Notes: a model not told the origin generated them from the letters alone. A stretch of DNA of 64,000 nucleotides from Candidatus Methylacidiphilum fumarolicum (GCF_949774925.1 NZ_OX458932.1:2294001-2358000), one strand, 5' to 3'. Counted from the stretch's first letter, positions 44,644 to 55,190 are shown. Made by a program: numbers and translations.

Positions 44644-45753
44644 TTATTTCAAACAATTCTCAAGAGCACTTTTTATAAAAATTGCTTTTTGTTCCGTTTC
44701 TTCATATTCGGCATAAGGATCTGAATCGTAAGTAATGCCACTGCCGACATGAAAAGTTGCTACTCCCTTTTCAATCACCACAAGCCTTATAGCCATCGTA
44801 AAAGCAGCCTCTTGGGGCATAAAATAACCAATGGCTCCTGAATACAGACCTCGAGGATTGGGTTCCAATTCTTTGATAATTTCTATCGCTCGTTTTTTAG
44901 GGGTACCCGTCACCGAACCTCCTGGAAAGTTAGATAAGAAAGCATCGATCATATCGTAAGCTGAGGAAAGGATCCCCTCAATGGTACAATGCATGTGATA
45001 GAGATGCGGGTGAGCCGTAATTCGCCACAGCTGGCTAACCTTCACCGTTCCATAATGACAAACTTTTCCAAAATCATTTCTCACCAGATCCGTTATCATT
45101 AACAACTCCGCTTTTTCTTTCTCACTTTGAACAAGGTCCAAAAGATTTTTTCTGTTCGAAACCCTATCGCCGTTTCGCGGCCTTGTCCCTTTGATAGGTT
45201 TGCTTGTCATCCTTTTACCATTGATTTGTAAAAACAGCTCTGGACTTGCACAGACTAGCGTTTGTGGAGCATCATCCAAATAACAAATTCCTCCTAGTCC
45301 TTTGCCTTCATGAAGAAAAAAAGCAAGCACCGACAAAGGGTCTGCTTCCCACTGACAAGAAATTTGTCTTGCTAAATTAATGACGTAGATATCACCAGCG
45401 GCAATATACTCTTTTGCTTTTGTAACCATTGAAGCATATCCCTGAGGTCCTATATTAGAAACGAAAGCGGGGCGAATAAAGGCAGATGCTTTTGATTTTT
45501 TTTTGCTTTTTAAAAAAGCAGAGAGCTTGAAACGATCCTTAAACAAAGAAAGGCATGGGTAAAAGCCAAACCAGAAATTCCCTTCGAAGCCTACATAACC
45601 AACTAATCCTAGCTGTTCTTTTTTTATTTTACTTAATTCTTTAAGAACGGATTTAACTTCACCCCAATCTTCCTGATCCCCACTAAGAGTAAAAAGGGGC
45701 TTCTCTCCATAATAAAAGCCTCGATCCTCATTCCAAGTTGGAACAACCACCAT
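44644..45753 (-). CDS. pabB: Aminodeoxychorismate synthase component I
   Basis: This 369-residue chorismate-utilising enzyme converts chorismate to 4-amino-4-deoxychorismate for folate. SKPIKGTRPR has Lys188 in the position that distinguishes PabB (PIKGT) from anthranilate synthase TrpE (PIAGT). EKAELLMITDLVRNDFGKVC, NFPGGSVTGTPKKRAIEII and GSGITYDSDPYAEYEET are further family motifs. It is about 80 residues shorter than E. coli PabB at the N-terminus, where the tryptophan-binding region is reduced. No amidotransferase subunit is adjacent. Confidence 0.9.
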   Translation of the reverse strand: MVVVPTWNEDRGFYYGEKPLFTLSGDQEDWGEVKSVLKELSKIKKEQLGLVGYVGFEGNFWFGFYPCLSLFKDRFKLSAFLKSKKKSKASAFIRPAFVSNIGPQGYASMVTKAKEYIAAGDIYVINLARQISCQWEADPLSVLAFFLHEGKGLGGICYLDDAPQTLVCASPELFLQINGKRMTSKPIKGTRPRNGDRVSNRKNLLDLVQSEKEKAELLMITDLVRNDFGKVCHYGTVKVSQLWRITAHPHLYHMHCTIEGILSSAYDMIDAFLSNFPGGSVTGTPKKRAIEIIKELEPNPRGLYSGAIGYFMPQEAAFTMAIRLVVIEKGVATFHVGSGITYDSDPYAEYEETEQKAIFIKSALENCLK

Positions 45754-45853
45754 ATTCCATATGCTCTTTTAGCTTTCTGTTCTGACCGCAGGGGAGAAGA
45801 ATCAATAGTCACCAAGAAAAGAACAGCCCTAAGCGATCTCTTATTCTAAAGGA

Positions 45854-47014
45854 TTATGAAGACCTAAAGAATCTCTTGGCTTTCTCAAAAAAACTTTCCT
45901 GTTGAGGATGTGTTTTCTGGTCACATGCCGCTGCGAAAGCCTCCAATAAAGATCGTTGTGTCGGTGTAAGATGTGTTGGCACCTCTACATGAACTTTTAC
46001 TAACAGATCGCCAATCCCATGCCCATGAATATCCGCAATGCCTTTGTGACGAAGCCTGAAAATCTTCCCACTTTGTGTTCCAGGTGGAATTCTAAGAATT
46101 TCGTGTCCAGTCAAAGTAGGCACACTTATTTCTCCTCCTAAGGCTGCTTGAGCAAAGCTTATCGGCATCTCACACAACAAATCGTTGCCTTGGCGACTAA
46201 AGAGTTCATGAGGCATAACATGAATGACCACATAAAGATCCCCTGGTGGTGCCCCTGCAATGCCAGATTCTCCATGACCAGAGAGCCTTAACCGATACCC
46301 TTCGTCAATCCCTGGAGGAATTTTGACCTTGAGCTGAGCAGTTTGTTTGATCCTTCCTTCGCCATGACAGCGCAGACAGGGTTTCTCGATGATAGCTCCA
46401 GCTCCATGACAACGAGGACAAGTTTGCGCAATGGTAAAAAATCCTTTAGAAGATCTTATTTGACCGCTTCCCGAACAGACTGGACAACTAATCATTCCCG
46501 AACCTGGGGCATACCCCCTCCCCTCACAACCCGGACAAGTATCCAGTTTTGTAAAGGTTATTTCCTTTTCACAACCTAACGCAGCTTCTTCAAAACTGAT
46601 TTTTAAATCACATCGCAGATCTGCCCCTCTTTGCTGCTTACCTCGCTTTCCTCCTACACCTACGCCAAAAGCCTCCTCAAAAAGGCTTCCAAACAGACTA
46701 TCTCCAAAAAATGTTCCCGAGCCAAAGACCTCTTTGAAAATTTCGAAAGGATCGTGGAATCCAGCGGGTCCAGCAGCCCTTTGATCAAAAGCTGCATGAC
46801 CAAATTGATCATAAGCAGCCCTTTTTTCTGGATCGCTTAACACCTCATAGGCTTCACTTATATCTTTAAAGAGTTCTTCAGCCTGCTTGTTTCCAGGGTT
46901 TTTATCCGGATGATACTTGAGGGCTAATTTTCTATAAGCCTTCTTAATTTCTTCAGTCGATGCCCCTCTTTCCACACCAAGAAGTTCGTAATAATCTTTT
47001 TTAATCTTCGCCAT
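45854..47014 (-). CDS. dnaJ: Chaperone DnaJ
   Basis: This is a full-length Hsp40 of about 386 residues. It has a J domain with the HPD motif (YHPDKNPGN), a Gly/Phe-rich linker, four zinc-binding CxxCxGxG repeats ([32 protein letters not shown]) and a C-terminal substrate domain. I chose the ATG at 47014 over the GTG six bases before. It lies 86 bases after grpE. No dnaK is nearby. Confidence 0.97.
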   Translation of the reverse strand: MAKIKKDYYELLGVERGASTEEIKKAYRKLALKYHPDKNPGNKQAEELFKDISEAYEVLSDPEKRAAYDQFGHAAFDQRAAGPAGFHDPFEIFKEVFGSGTFFGDSLFGSLFEEAFGVGVGGKRGKQQRGADLRCDLKISFEEAALGCEKEITFTKLDTCPGCEGRGYAPGSGMISCPVCSGSGQIRSSKGFFTIAQTCPRCHGAGAIIEKPCLRCHGEGRIKQTAQLKVKIPPGIDEGYRLRLSGHGESGIAGAPPGDLYVVIHVMPHELFSRQGNDLLCEMPISFAQAALGGEISVPTLTGHEILRIPPGTQSGKIFRLRHKGIADIHGHGIGDLLVKVHVEVPTHLTPTQRSLLEAFAAACDQKTHPQQESFFEKAKRFFRSS

Positions 47015-47100
47015 CCTCACTCTTCTCTATTACTGATTTTTTTCAAAAATATTATACAAAATACCCTAAAATCCAATGTATGCCGACAGACTCAGCAAAA

Positions 47101-47739
47101 TTAATCACTAGTCTTTTTGCCTTCTTGGGCAGGAACTTCCTCCTTAGATTCGGCAGAAACTTCCCCCTTAGAAGGAGCCATCGGTTTTTTAGCGACATAG
47201 ACAGCAGCAGCTCTTAACAGCCTACCCTTGTACATATAGCCTTTTCTAAGCTGACTTGCAACATGTCCTTCTTCTACCTCATCGGTTTCAACAAATCCTA
47301 GGGACTCATGAAAATGCGGATCGAATGGTTTACCTAAAGCTTCAATAGGTTCGACTCCTTCTTCTTTTAATATCTGTAAAAACTGAGACAAAACCATTTT
47401 GATTCCCGTGAGAATTGAATTAATATCCGATGCCTTTTGGGAAGATTGAATACCAATTTCAAAATTGTCTATGACAGGCAAAAGGGACTGAAAAATTTGT
47501 GTATTTGCATGCTTTATGGCCTCGTCCTTTTCTTTTGAAATTCTTTTCCGTGCATTATCCCAATCAGCTAGAGTCCTCAGTAGTTTTTCATGCATTTCAT
47601 CAGTCTGTTGAGCTTTTTGCTTCCACTCTGAGAGCAGTCGGGAGCTAACTACAACAAAGGCGGCATTGTCCATTGATTCAACAGCTGGTTCAACCCTTTG
47701 CTGTCCTTCTTTCATATTTGTCTCTGCCATAGCGTTCAT
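47101..47739 (-). CDS. grpE: Nucleotide exchange factor GrpE
   Basis: This 212-residue cofactor of DnaK has a long N-terminal coiled coil (residues 35-90) with DWDNARKRISKEKDEAIKHA, then the beta domain VEPIEALGKPFDPHFHESLG, KGYMYKGRLLRAAAVYVAKK. It is followed by dnaJ, as in many heat-shock operons. No CIRCE element was seen upstream. A second ATG three codons in is also possible. Confidence 0.96.
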   Translation of the reverse strand: MNAMAETNMKEGQQRVEPAVESMDNAAFVVVSSRLLSEWKQKAQQTDEMHEKLLRTLADWDNARKRISKEKDEAIKHANTQIFQSLLPVIDNFEIGIQSSQKASDINSILTGIKMVLSQFLQILKEEGVEPIEALGKPFDPHFHESLGFVETDEVEEGHVASQLRKGYMYKGRLLRAAAVYVAKKPMAPSKGEVSAESKEEVPAQEGKKTSD

Positions 47740-47764
47740 AATTGCATATTCTCCCTTTCTTTCA

Positions 47765-49006
47765 CTAATTTTTTGAAAGGGCCAGGAGGGTCACATCGTC
47801 AAAGGGAGCCGTTTCTTTACAAAACAGTTTCAGTTGCTCAACAATCGCACTTAACACAATATCAGGATCTTTTTCAGACATCTCTTGAACTATTTTTTCT
47901 GCCCTTTCTCGACCAAAAAAGGCTCCTTCTTTATTGACCGCTTCGACAAGTCCATCTGTAAATAAAAGCAAAAAATCACCGCTTTGCAATTTTAGCTCCT
48001 GCTCCTTAACCATTTTGTTGAATATTTTACCTTCGTCAATCCCTAAACAAATACCAGGCAGATCGATTTTTTCTATTTTGCCCTTGCGACAAAAAATGGG
48101 CATTTCATGACCGGCCCTGGCCATGGTTACTGTATTAAGTTTTTCATCTATAAAAAGATAAATTAAGGAAATAATGGTTTTCCCACAAATTTCTGGATAA
48201 AGAACTTCATTAAGTCTACAGAGAATCTCCAATGGCGATCTGATATGATCCACAAGAGAACGAATTGCTGTTCGGCACATGCCACTTATTAAAAGGGAAG
48301 ACAAGCCTTTAGTAGCCACATCGCTTAACACAAGGGCACAGTGATAATCATCTATCCTGATTGAATCATAAAAATCTCCATTAAACCGAGAAGAAGGTAT
48401 GGATCTGGCAGAAACTTTAAAACCCTTCAAGGAGTTTTCTATGTTGGGAAGCCATCCTTTTTGAATTTCCCCAAAGAACCTGATCGTATCCTCTTTTAAT
48501 TCACGCTGTAGACTATGATTTTCTAGGAAAAAAAAGATTTGGTTTATCATCATAGCTATGACTTTTTTTAGCCACTCTTCATCGCCTTCTTCCTTCAGCT
48601 CGGCATAAAAGTATCCAATTGATATTCCATTTTTTTCTATGTTGGAAAAAAGCGTGTCCTTTACCTCTTTTTTTGTTGTCTGCCTTTTTAAATTTGCCTT
48701 CAATTTTTCTAGGGAAATGTCCCCTAATTGATAACAAGATTCCAATAAAGCTCTTTCAGGCATGTTTTCGAGCCGCAACACCAAGCCTTTGGCCGAGATC
48801 AATTTCATAACTAGTTCCAATAGGCTCTGGATATCTTCTGAAAGTGCTTTTTGAGAAGAGAGACTCTTTATGTACTGAATAAAACTCTGATTGTATTCTT
48901 CGCTTTTTGTCAAATTGAGTTGCAACGATTTTCCCAGCAGTTTTTCATATATCCATAACCCCATCACAAGGGCAAGAATGGAAATAAGAATAATACTACT
49001 GAACAT
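47765..49006 (-). CDS. Membrane-anchored SpoIIE/PP2C-type serine phosphatase
   Basis: This 413-residue protein has one N-terminal transmembrane helix (IILISILALVMGLWIYEKLL), a GAF-like middle and a C-terminal PP2C-like (SpoIIE/RsbU) domain. The metal-binding Asp residues are in SRFNGDFYDSIRIDD, LVLSDVATKG, LFTDGLVEAV and APFDDVTLLAL. Such enzymes dephosphorylate anti-anti-sigma (STAS) proteins. The gene overlaps the STAS gene by 11 bases, which supports a partner-switching pair. grpE lies 25 bases downstream, so it may share the transcript. Confidence 0.9.
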   Translation of the reverse strand: MFSSIILISILALVMGLWIYEKLLGKSLQLNLTKSEEYNQSFIQYIKSLSSQKALSEDIQSLLELVMKLISAKGLVLRLENMPERALLESCYQLGDISLEKLKANLKRQTTKKEVKDTLFSNIEKNGISIGYFYAELKEEGDEEWLKKVIAMMINQIFFFLENHSLQRELKEDTIRFFGEIQKGWLPNIENSLKGFKVSARSIPSSRFNGDFYDSIRIDDYHCALVLSDVATKGLSSLLISGMCRTAIRSLVDHIRSPLEILCRLNEVLYPEICGKTIISLIYLFIDEKLNTVTMARAGHEMPIFCRKGKIEKIDLPGICLGIDEGKIFNKMVKEQELKLQSGDFLLLFTDGLVEAVNKEGAFFGRERAEKIVQEMSEKDPDIVLSAIVEQLKLFCKETAPFDDVTLLALSKN

Positions 49007-49523
49007 CTTCTTTAGATGCAGACTTTCCTACCTCTTCTTTCAAGTAATCAACAAGATCTTGAAATTTCGTTTTGTTCCGTGGATCCAAATGGATCAAAAG
49101 CTCATGGGCTTCCAACATTGTTAGTGGCGTATCTTCTTTCCGGAGAGAATGGTTGTCAAAAGGAGCAATGTGATCAGCAAAGGGAGTATTATCCCATTGC
49201 ATCAAAATCTTAAATATCTTATCCAATCCAAGAGTTGCAATCGAATCCAAATTCTTTTTGCTAACATTGACAATTTTCAACTCACCCATGATTTGGTTAA
49301 ACTTGATATGAATTCCCGCCAATGTCCCTAAAAATGTACTGTCCATGTAGGTGCATCCTTGAAGATCAACAATGAGCCGTCGAATGCCACTACTTAACAA
49401 TTGATTGTAAAACAATCTTAAAGAGTTGCATTTATCAAAAGAGCCCCAACCGACTACCTTAATATAGCCGCAATCTTTTGTTAAAGCATAATAGAGCGAG
49501 CCATTACCAACATGAGGAATCAT
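48996..49523 (-). CDS. STAS-domain anti-anti-sigma factor
   Basis: This 175-residue protein has an N-terminal STAS domain (residues 10-105). The likely phosphorylated Ser62 lies in VDLQGCTYMDSTFLGTLAGI, the usual DS site. A C-terminal extension of about 70 residues (to 175) is not found in RsbV; its function is unknown. Overlap with the SpoIIE phosphatase gene points to a switch controlling a sigma factor or another output. No anti-sigma kinase (RsbW) is next to it. Confidence 0.88.
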   Translation of the reverse strand: MIPHVGNGSLYYALTKDCGYIKVVGWGSFDKCNSLRLFYNQLLSSGIRRLIVDLQGCTYMDSTFLGTLAGIHIKFNQIMGELKIVNVSKKNLDSIATLGLDKIFKILMQWDNTPFADHIAPFDNHSLRKEDTPLTMLEAHELLIHLDPRNKTKFQDLVDYLKEEVGKSASKEDVQ

Positions 49524-49729
49524 ATCTAGTTTATCTTTCTAAAAATAAAATTTTCTTATATTTTAATTTAATATAAATAAAATTCATTACCATTCCTATT
49601 TCACCAATGCAATCTCCTTTTAAATTCTTTTTTTCTCCTCCTTTATTGCTACTAAAATGGCTGATAGTTTTTACTTTACGACGGGTCTGTCTCTTGTTCA
49701 AAGAGAACAGTTGATACATTTTTTTTGTT

Positions 49730-50524
49730 ATGCCTTCAACATTGTTAAGACCAAAAGCTATTGTTCTTGGCTCAGGGACTTCTCAAGGGGTTCCAATGAT
49801 CGGATGCAGATGCGCCACCTGCCTATCGACAGATCCAAGAGATAAACGCACACGCTCCTCCCTTTATCTCACCGATGGCATCAGTTCGATTCTCATCGAC
49901 ACTACTCCCGAACTCCGTCTCCAATGTCTCAGAGAGAATATCCAAAACGTCCATGGTATTCTTTTTACCCATCAGCATGCCGATCATATTATGGGATTTG
50001 ATGATTTGAGAAGATTTTGTGATATCATTGGCACTAAACTTCCTATTTATGCTTCTGAAGAGGTCATAGCTACATTAAAAAGAATCTTTCCCTATGCTTT
50101 TGATCCTTCGCTAGAAAAAAACGGCTATCTCAGAGTCATTCCCCATATTATTGAGGGAACTTTCCAAATTGGTAGATTCACCATCCATCCACTTCCCTTA
50201 CCACACGGCAAAATAACCACCTTGGGCTTTCTCTTTGAACAGGAGAAGAAAAAAATACTGGCTTATCTTGTCGATTGTAAAACTATACCTCAAACAATTA
50301 TCGAACGGCTTTTGGATGTCGAAGTTCTTATTATCGATGCTCTAAGAGACGAACCTCATCCCACCCACCTATGTACTTCAGAAGCCATAACAATGGCTCA
50401 ACGCATTGGCGCCAAAAAAACTTATTTTACCCACCTAACGCATCATAAATCCCACAAAGAGAGGCAAGCCTGCTTGCCCCCAAAAATTTACGTAGCTTAT
50501 GATGGACTTGAAATTGATCTTTAA
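49730..50524 (+). CDS. MBL-fold metallohydrolase (PhnP-like)
   Basis: This 264-residue beta-lactamase-fold hydrolase has the metal-binding motif THQHADH (His81, His83, Asp85, His86). Three Cys residues in IGCRCATCLS (26, 28, 31) resemble the extra zinc site of PhnP. It is probably a phosphodiesterase; cyclic phosphate or a related substrate is typical for the PhnP group. It starts a plus-strand run with TatD and ilvD. Confidence 0.88.
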   Translation: MPSTLLRPKAIVLGSGTSQGVPMIGCRCATCLSTDPRDKRTRSSLYLTDGISSILIDTTPELRLQCLRENIQNVHGILFTHQHADHIMGFDDLRRFCDIIGTKLPIYASEEVIATLKRIFPYAFDPSLEKNGYLRVIPHIIEGTFQIGRFTIHPLPLPHGKITTLGFLFEQEKKKILAYLVDCKTIPQTIIERLLDVEVLIIDALRDEPHPTHLCTSEAITMAQRIGAKKTYFTHLTHHKSHKERQACLPPKIYVAYDGLEIDL

Positions 50525-50586
50525 AACTCATTTAATCATTAGGAAATAGTTTTTCTAGAGAACAACCAACAAGACCCTCTAATTTT

Positions 50587-51393
50587 ATGTTTATTGAAAC
50601 GCATGCTCATCTTGATTTTCCACAATTTTCAAAAGATTTGGAAGCTGTCATTCAGCGGGCAATAGATAGTGGCATTGAAAAAATCATTACCATTGGAACT
50701 AATCTTCAAAGTTCAAGAAAGGCTTTAAGCATTGCCGAGAAAATTCCAGCAGTTTGGGCTGCCGTTGGCATCCATCCGCTGGAAGCCCATAAAAGAGCTC
50801 AGCCTTTTGAAAAGGACCTTTCTGATCTTTTGGACCATCCCAAAATCGTAGCCATAGGTGAAACGGGACTCGATTTTCACAAGTTTGATCCATCCTTGTC
50901 TCCAGCAGAAATTGAAGAGCAGAAAAAAATACAACAAGAGTTTTTTTTAAGTCAATTAGAACTGGCTAAAGAAGCCAAACTTAATGTCATCATTCACCAA
51001 AGGGCAGCTTTCAATGAAACCCTCTCTTTGTTATCTCCCTATCAAGGTGTCTTAAGGGGAGTATTCCACTGTTTTGTTGGGACTTCCCAAGAAGCCAGCC
51101 TTCTTTTTAGTCAAAGCCACCTTGTTTCTTTTACAGGAATTATAACTTTCCCAAATGCTCAGGCCCTTAGGCAAACAGTTTTAGAAATACCTCTTGAAAA
51201 TATGATGCTGGAAACAGACTGTCCATTTCTTGCTCCCGTACCTTATAGGGGTAAGCGGTCTGAGCCTTCTCATGTGCGGATCATTGCTGATGAAATCGCC
51301 AAAATAAAAAAAATATCCCTCGAAGAAGTAGCTTCCCAGACCACCCGTACGGCAAGTGAATTTTTTGCTTTTCAAAACTCTAAAAGAAACTGA
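50587..51393 (+). CDS. tatD: TatD-family metal-dependent hydrolase
   Basis: This 268-residue amidohydrolase-fold nuclease has metal-binding residues in FIETHAHLDF (His6, His8), IGETGLDFHKF, NVIIHQRAAF, GVFHCFVG and ETDCPFLAP. Family members are 3'-5' DNA/RNA exonucleases involved in repair and quality control. The specific YcfH or TatD subgroup is not settled. Confidence 0.93.
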   Translation: MFIETHAHLDFPQFSKDLEAVIQRAIDSGIEKIITIGTNLQSSRKALSIAEKIPAVWAAVGIHPLEAHKRAQPFEKDLSDLLDHPKIVAIGETGLDFHKFDPSLSPAEIEEQKKIQQEFFLSQLELAKEAKLNVIIHQRAAFNETLSLLSPYQGVLRGVFHCFVGTSQEASLLFSQSHLVSFTGIITFPNAQALRQTVLEIPLENMMLETDCPFLAPVPYRGKRSEPSHVRIIADEIAKIKKISLEEVASQTTRTASEFFAFQNSKRN

Positions 51394-51414
51394 AGGTTAT
51401 TAAAAAAAATTGTA

Positions 51415-53181
51415 ATGCCTATGAATGCTTCGAACCATTCTCCTTTATCTTCAACTGCCTCAATAACAGAAGAGACCCAAGGGTCATCGCAAGACGTTAA
51501 AAAATCCCTCCACAGAGCCTATTCGTCTGCAATTTTTGATGGTGTTGTTCGGTCTCCCAATCGGTCTATGTTCTATCCGCTGGGATTTTCCTCATCAGAC
51601 ATGGCTCAAAAAGATCTCATTGGGATAGCCTCCACCTGGAGTCAACTAACCCCATGCAACATGCATATTGACAAGCTTGCTAGAGAAGCAGCATCAGGAG
51701 CCACTGAAGCTGGGGGGAAAACTCTGATATTCAATACGATTACTATCTCTGATGGGATTTCCATGGGGACTGCTGGGATGAAATATTCCCTTGTTTCAAG
51801 GGAAGTAATTGCTGATTCCATAGAAACGGTCGTTTGTTGTGAAGGGATGGATGGCATCGTAACCATTGGAGGTTGCGATAAGAATATGCCAGGATGCTTG
51901 ATCGCTATTGCCCGATTAAACAGGCCCGCTGTCTTCGTTTATGGAGGCACAATACTCCCAGGGTGTTATAAAGGAGAGAACATCGACATTATTTCGGTTT
52001 TTGAAGCCGTAGGTTCTTTTTCTCAAGGAAAGCTCTCCAAAGAAGAGCTGCTTGCAATTGAACAACATGCCATTCCAGGTCCTGGTTCCTGCGGGGGGAT
52101 GTACACAGCAAACACTATGGCTTGCGCTATCGAAGCAATGGGGATGTCCCTTCCAAATAGTTCTACACACCCAGCTGTTTCGCTTGAGAAAATCGAGGAT
52201 GCTAGGCGCGCCGGCAGAGCAGTATTACAGATGATCAATCAGGGGATAAGACCAAGAGACATATTAACCAAAAAAGCTTTTGAAAATGCCATCACTGTTG
52301 TTATTGCTCTAGGCGGGTCAACGAATGCCGTCCTTCACCTCCTGGCTATTGCCCATGCTGCTGAAGTTGAACTGAGTCTTGAAGACTTTGACCGCATTGG
52401 ACAGAAAGTCCCTGTCCTAGCCGATCTTAAGCCTTCAGGAAAACATTCCGTTGCCGATCTCTCTCAGATTGGAGGTTTAACTCCATTATTGAAAAGGTTA
52501 CTGGACAAAGGACTCCTTCATGGCGACTGTTTGACTGTGACTGGAAAGAGTCTTGCTCAAAACCTTGAAAATGTTGCGGACTATCCGCCTTTTCAAACTA
52601 TCATTCATGACTTTTCAAATCCGATTAAAAAGGATAGTCATCTAGTCATTCTACGGGGTAATCTGGCCCCAGAGGGAGCTGTGGCGAAAATAACAGGAAT
52701 GGAAGGAAAGACCTTTACGGGCATTGCCCGGCCTTTTGATTCTGAAGAACAGGCTTTGGAAAAAATACTCGATGGGACGATTAAAAAAGGAGATGTTGTT
52801 GTCATTCGTTATGAAGGGCCCAAGGGGGGGCCAGGAATGAGAGAAATGCTTGCTCCTACATCCGCTATTATGGGCAGAGGGCTGGGGAAGGAGGTGGCAT
52901 TAATTACTGATGGAAGATTTTCTGGAGGCACCCACGGCTTTGTGGTTGGCCATATTTGTCCTGAAGCAGCTATTGGGGGCCCTATTGCTCTTGTGGAAGA
53001 AGGAGACCACATTACTATCGATACAGAAAAAAAAGAAATTACCCTGCATGTTACTCCAGAAATCCTTCAAAAGAGACAATCCAAATGGACGTCTCCCCCC
53101 TTAAAGTGCCGCGGAGTCTTATATAAGTTTGCCAAAACAGTAAGCCAAGCCAATTTAGGAGCTGTTACCGATTTGTTGTAG
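51415..53181 (+). CDS. ilvD: Dihydroxy-acid dehydratase
   Basis: This 588-residue Fe-S enzyme makes the 2-keto acid in valine, isoleucine and pantothenate biosynthesis. Cluster cysteines are visible in [20 protein letters not shown] and [14 protein letters not shown]. It follows tatD by 21 bases. The N-terminus to about residue 30 is unconserved. A miniature mobile element follows the stop. Confidence 0.95.
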   Translation: MPMNASNHSPLSSTASITEETQGSSQDVKKSLHRAYSSAIFDGVVRSPNRSMFYPLGFSSSDMAQKDLIGIASTWSQLTPCNMHIDKLAREAASGATEAGGKTLIFNTITISDGISMGTAGMKYSLVSREVIADSIETVVCCEGMDGIVTIGGCDKNMPGCLIAIARLNRPAVFVYGGTILPGCYKGENIDIISVFEAVGSFSQGKLSKEELLAIEQHAIPGPGSCGGMYTANTMACAIEAMGMSLPNSSTHPAVSLEKIEDARRAGRAVLQMINQGIRPRDILTKKAFENAITVVIALGGSTNAVLHLLAIAHAAEVELSLEDFDRIGQKVPVLADLKPSGKHSVADLSQIGGLTPLLKRLLDKGLLHGDCLTVTGKSLAQNLENVADYPPFQTIIHDFSNPIKKDSHLVILRGNLAPEGAVAKITGMEGKTFTGIARPFDSEEQALEKILDGTIKKGDVVVIRYEGPKGGPGMREMLAPTSAIMGRGLGKEVALITDGRFSGGTHGFVVGHICPEAAIGGPIALVEEGDHITIDTEKKEITLHVTPEILQKRQSKWTSPPLKCRGVLYKFAKTVSQANLGAVTDLL

Positions 53182-53199
53182 TTTATTCGATGAACTGCC

Positions 53200-53440
53200 C
53201 TTTTACGAGTGAACGCCGGGAAAGCCCACACTTTTAAGAGTGGGATGAGAGGCGGCTTCATTAAGTTGCAAATTTCTAATGGTTGTGGTATAACATTTGG
53301 CCGTAGGGCTGGACCGGTCCGAACTAACGCCTCTGGAGAAGGAGACCGCTGCACGGATACTGGGGAGTAACCCTGCTATTCGTGTAAGTTTCCTTCGGTG
53401 AAAGAGGAATCCCACTCTTATAAAGGTGGGAGGAGGTCAC
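53200..53440 (+). mobile_element. Miniature IS200/IS605-like relic with a tnpB 3' end
   Basis: Two related imperfect hairpins bracket about 200 bases: CCCACACTTTTAAGAGTGGG (53225-53244) and CCCACTCTTATAAAGGTGGG (53411-53430). The second is followed by GAGGTCAC. Between them, 53300-53401 is a short frame of 33 codons plus stop (AVGLDRSELTPLEKETAARI, then LGSNPAIRVSFLR) that looks like the C-terminal tail of TnpB. In IS605-type elements the tnpB 3' end plus the right end encodes the guide RNA. This is therefore probably a non-autonomous, palindrome-flanked derivative. No transposase remains. Confidence 0.5.
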
Positions 53441-53625
53441 TGGGAAGCCTGAAGCCAATCACTCCCACAATATGAACTCTAAAACCCTTGTGCCGTATTT
53501 CTACTTGTAAGCTCTTTTAGTCTATTCTCCTTACAAATCTTCTTTGATGGTAAAGCTAATGAAAATAATCTGAGGTAGAGGAAAATCATTAACTTTTTTC
53601 TAGCCGAGTGTATTTTTCTTTTAGA

Positions 53626-54963
53626 ATGAAATTTTGCTCAGCTAAAGGCATTGTAGTCATTGGAGGAGGGCTTGCAGGATCCGAAGCAGCATGGCAGATT
53701 GCTCAACGAGGGATACCTGTTTTTCTTTATGAAATGCGGCCTTTTATACCAACAGGAGCCCATTCTGGAAGCAATCTTGCTGAAATTGTCTGCAGTAATT
53801 CTTTTGGTTCCAATCTACTGAGCAATGCTTCTGGACTATTGCTTCAAGAATTGAGAATTCTAGACTCTTTGCTTATTTCCATTGCTGATAGTTGCTCGGT
53901 TCCAGCAGGAAAATCTCTTGCCGTAGACAGAGAAAGATTTTCTCAAATGGTTACGCAAAACATTTTAAAAGAGCCCAATATTACTTTAATAAGAGAAGAG
54001 GTAGTAGATTTAGTATTCGATTCGATTTGTATCATAGCAACAGGCCCTTTGACTAGCCCTCGTCTTGCAGCAAGACTGGAAGCGTTGACCCAATCCAATT
54101 CCCTTTATTTTTATGATGCCTTATGTCCAATTGTCGATGCTAGCTCCATTGATTTTAGCTCTGCTTTTAAAGCTTCTCGGTACATGGACCCTGCAAATTC
54201 TGGTGATTATGTTAACTGCCCCCTTACAAAAGAGCAGTATTTAGAGTTAAGTCGAGAACTAGCCAATGCAGAAAGAATCAACCTGCATGATTTTGAAAAA
54301 GAACTCTATTTTGAAGGCTGTCTGCCGATTGAGATCATGGCTAAAAGAGGAGAAGATACCCTTAGATTTGGCCCTCTTCGGCCTACGGGTCTGATCGATC
54401 CAAAGACAAACAAAAGGCCCTATGCCGTCGTCCAGCTACGACAAGACAATTTGGCAGCTTCTCTTTACAACATGGTTGGTTTCCAAACCAATCTTACTTA
54501 CAAAGAACAAGATAGAATTTTTAGGATGATCCCTGCATTAAAAAATGCCGAATTTATTCGTTATGGCCAATTACACCGTAACACCTTTATTAATGCCCCC
54601 AAGCTGCTGCTCCCCACTCTTCAGTTCAAGGACAATCCACTTTTATTTTTTGCAGGCCAACTCGCTGGCTTCGAAGGGTATGCAGCTAACATTGCTAGTG
54701 GATTAGTGGCAGGAATAAATGCCTCAAGGCTTTTTCAAGGGAAAGAACCTATTATTTTCCCAAGACAAACAATGATCGGCGAACTCCTCTGGTATATCTG
54801 TCATGCTGATCCGCTGCATTTTCAACCGATGAAAGCCAATTTCGGATTGTTCGATCTGACCTTAGAAAAGAATCTACCTAGAGACAAAGCTGCTAGAAAC
54901 CTTTTTTTAAGTCAAAGAAGCCTAAGCAATATAGAAGCCTTCGTTCGGACTATCCTTGCCTAA
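53626..54963 (+). CDS. trmFO: Methylenetetrahydrofolate-tRNA-(uracil-54-C5)-methyltransferase
   Basis: This enzyme, about 445 residues, is FAD- and folate-dependent and makes ribothymidine 54 in tRNA. The N-terminal dinucleotide motif is VVIGGGLAGSEAAW. FLYEMRPFIPTGAHSGSNLAEIVCSNSFGS and the C-terminal GQLAGFEGYAANIASGLVAG are TrmFO signatures. The ATG at 53626 is chosen; an upstream in-frame GTG (53608) adds six residues without conservation. Confidence 0.95.
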   Translation: MKFCSAKGIVVIGGGLAGSEAAWQIAQRGIPVFLYEMRPFIPTGAHSGSNLAEIVCSNSFGSNLLSNASGLLLQELRILDSLLISIADSCSVPAGKSLAVDRERFSQMVTQNILKEPNITLIREEVVDLVFDSICIIATGPLTSPRLAARLEALTQSNSLYFYDALCPIVDASSIDFSSAFKASRYMDPANSGDYVNCPLTKEQYLELSRELANAERINLHDFEKELYFEGCLPIEIMAKRGEDTLRFGPLRPTGLIDPKTNKRPYAVVQLRQDNLAASLYNMVGFQTNLTYKEQDRIFRMIPALKNAEFIRYGQLHRNTFINAPKLLLPTLQFKDNPLLFFAGQLAGFEGYAANIASGLVAGINASRLFQGKEPIIFPRQTMIGELLWYICHADPLHFQPMKANFGLFDLTLEKNLPRDKAARNLFLSQRSLSNIEAFVRTILA

Positions 54964-55190
54964 TTTTTTTCAATCGATGTTGCTTAGAAAAAAAAATCCC
55001 CTCGCTGCCGTGTGAATGAGACCTTTCGTCCCTTTATGTACAGAAAAGGACGCGCTCTGAAATCCCGCCTTCCAGTTAAGGCCTGGCGTTCAATCAGCAA
55101 AGCGTTAAGGCCCTAATATTTCAAACATCGGAGGAAAGGCTAACATTCCAATCACGCACAGCGAAGGGAAATCTTTAAAAAAATTCTCCC

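Noticed and set aside
40677-45853. Sugar-specific PTS permease genes
   Set aside because: Both strands were read around the hprK operon; no EII domain is present.
54964-55190. Possible gene or IS end between trmFO and pheT
   Set aside because: A minus-strand frame is open for some 40 codons but has no similarity that I recognise, and there is no start or domain.
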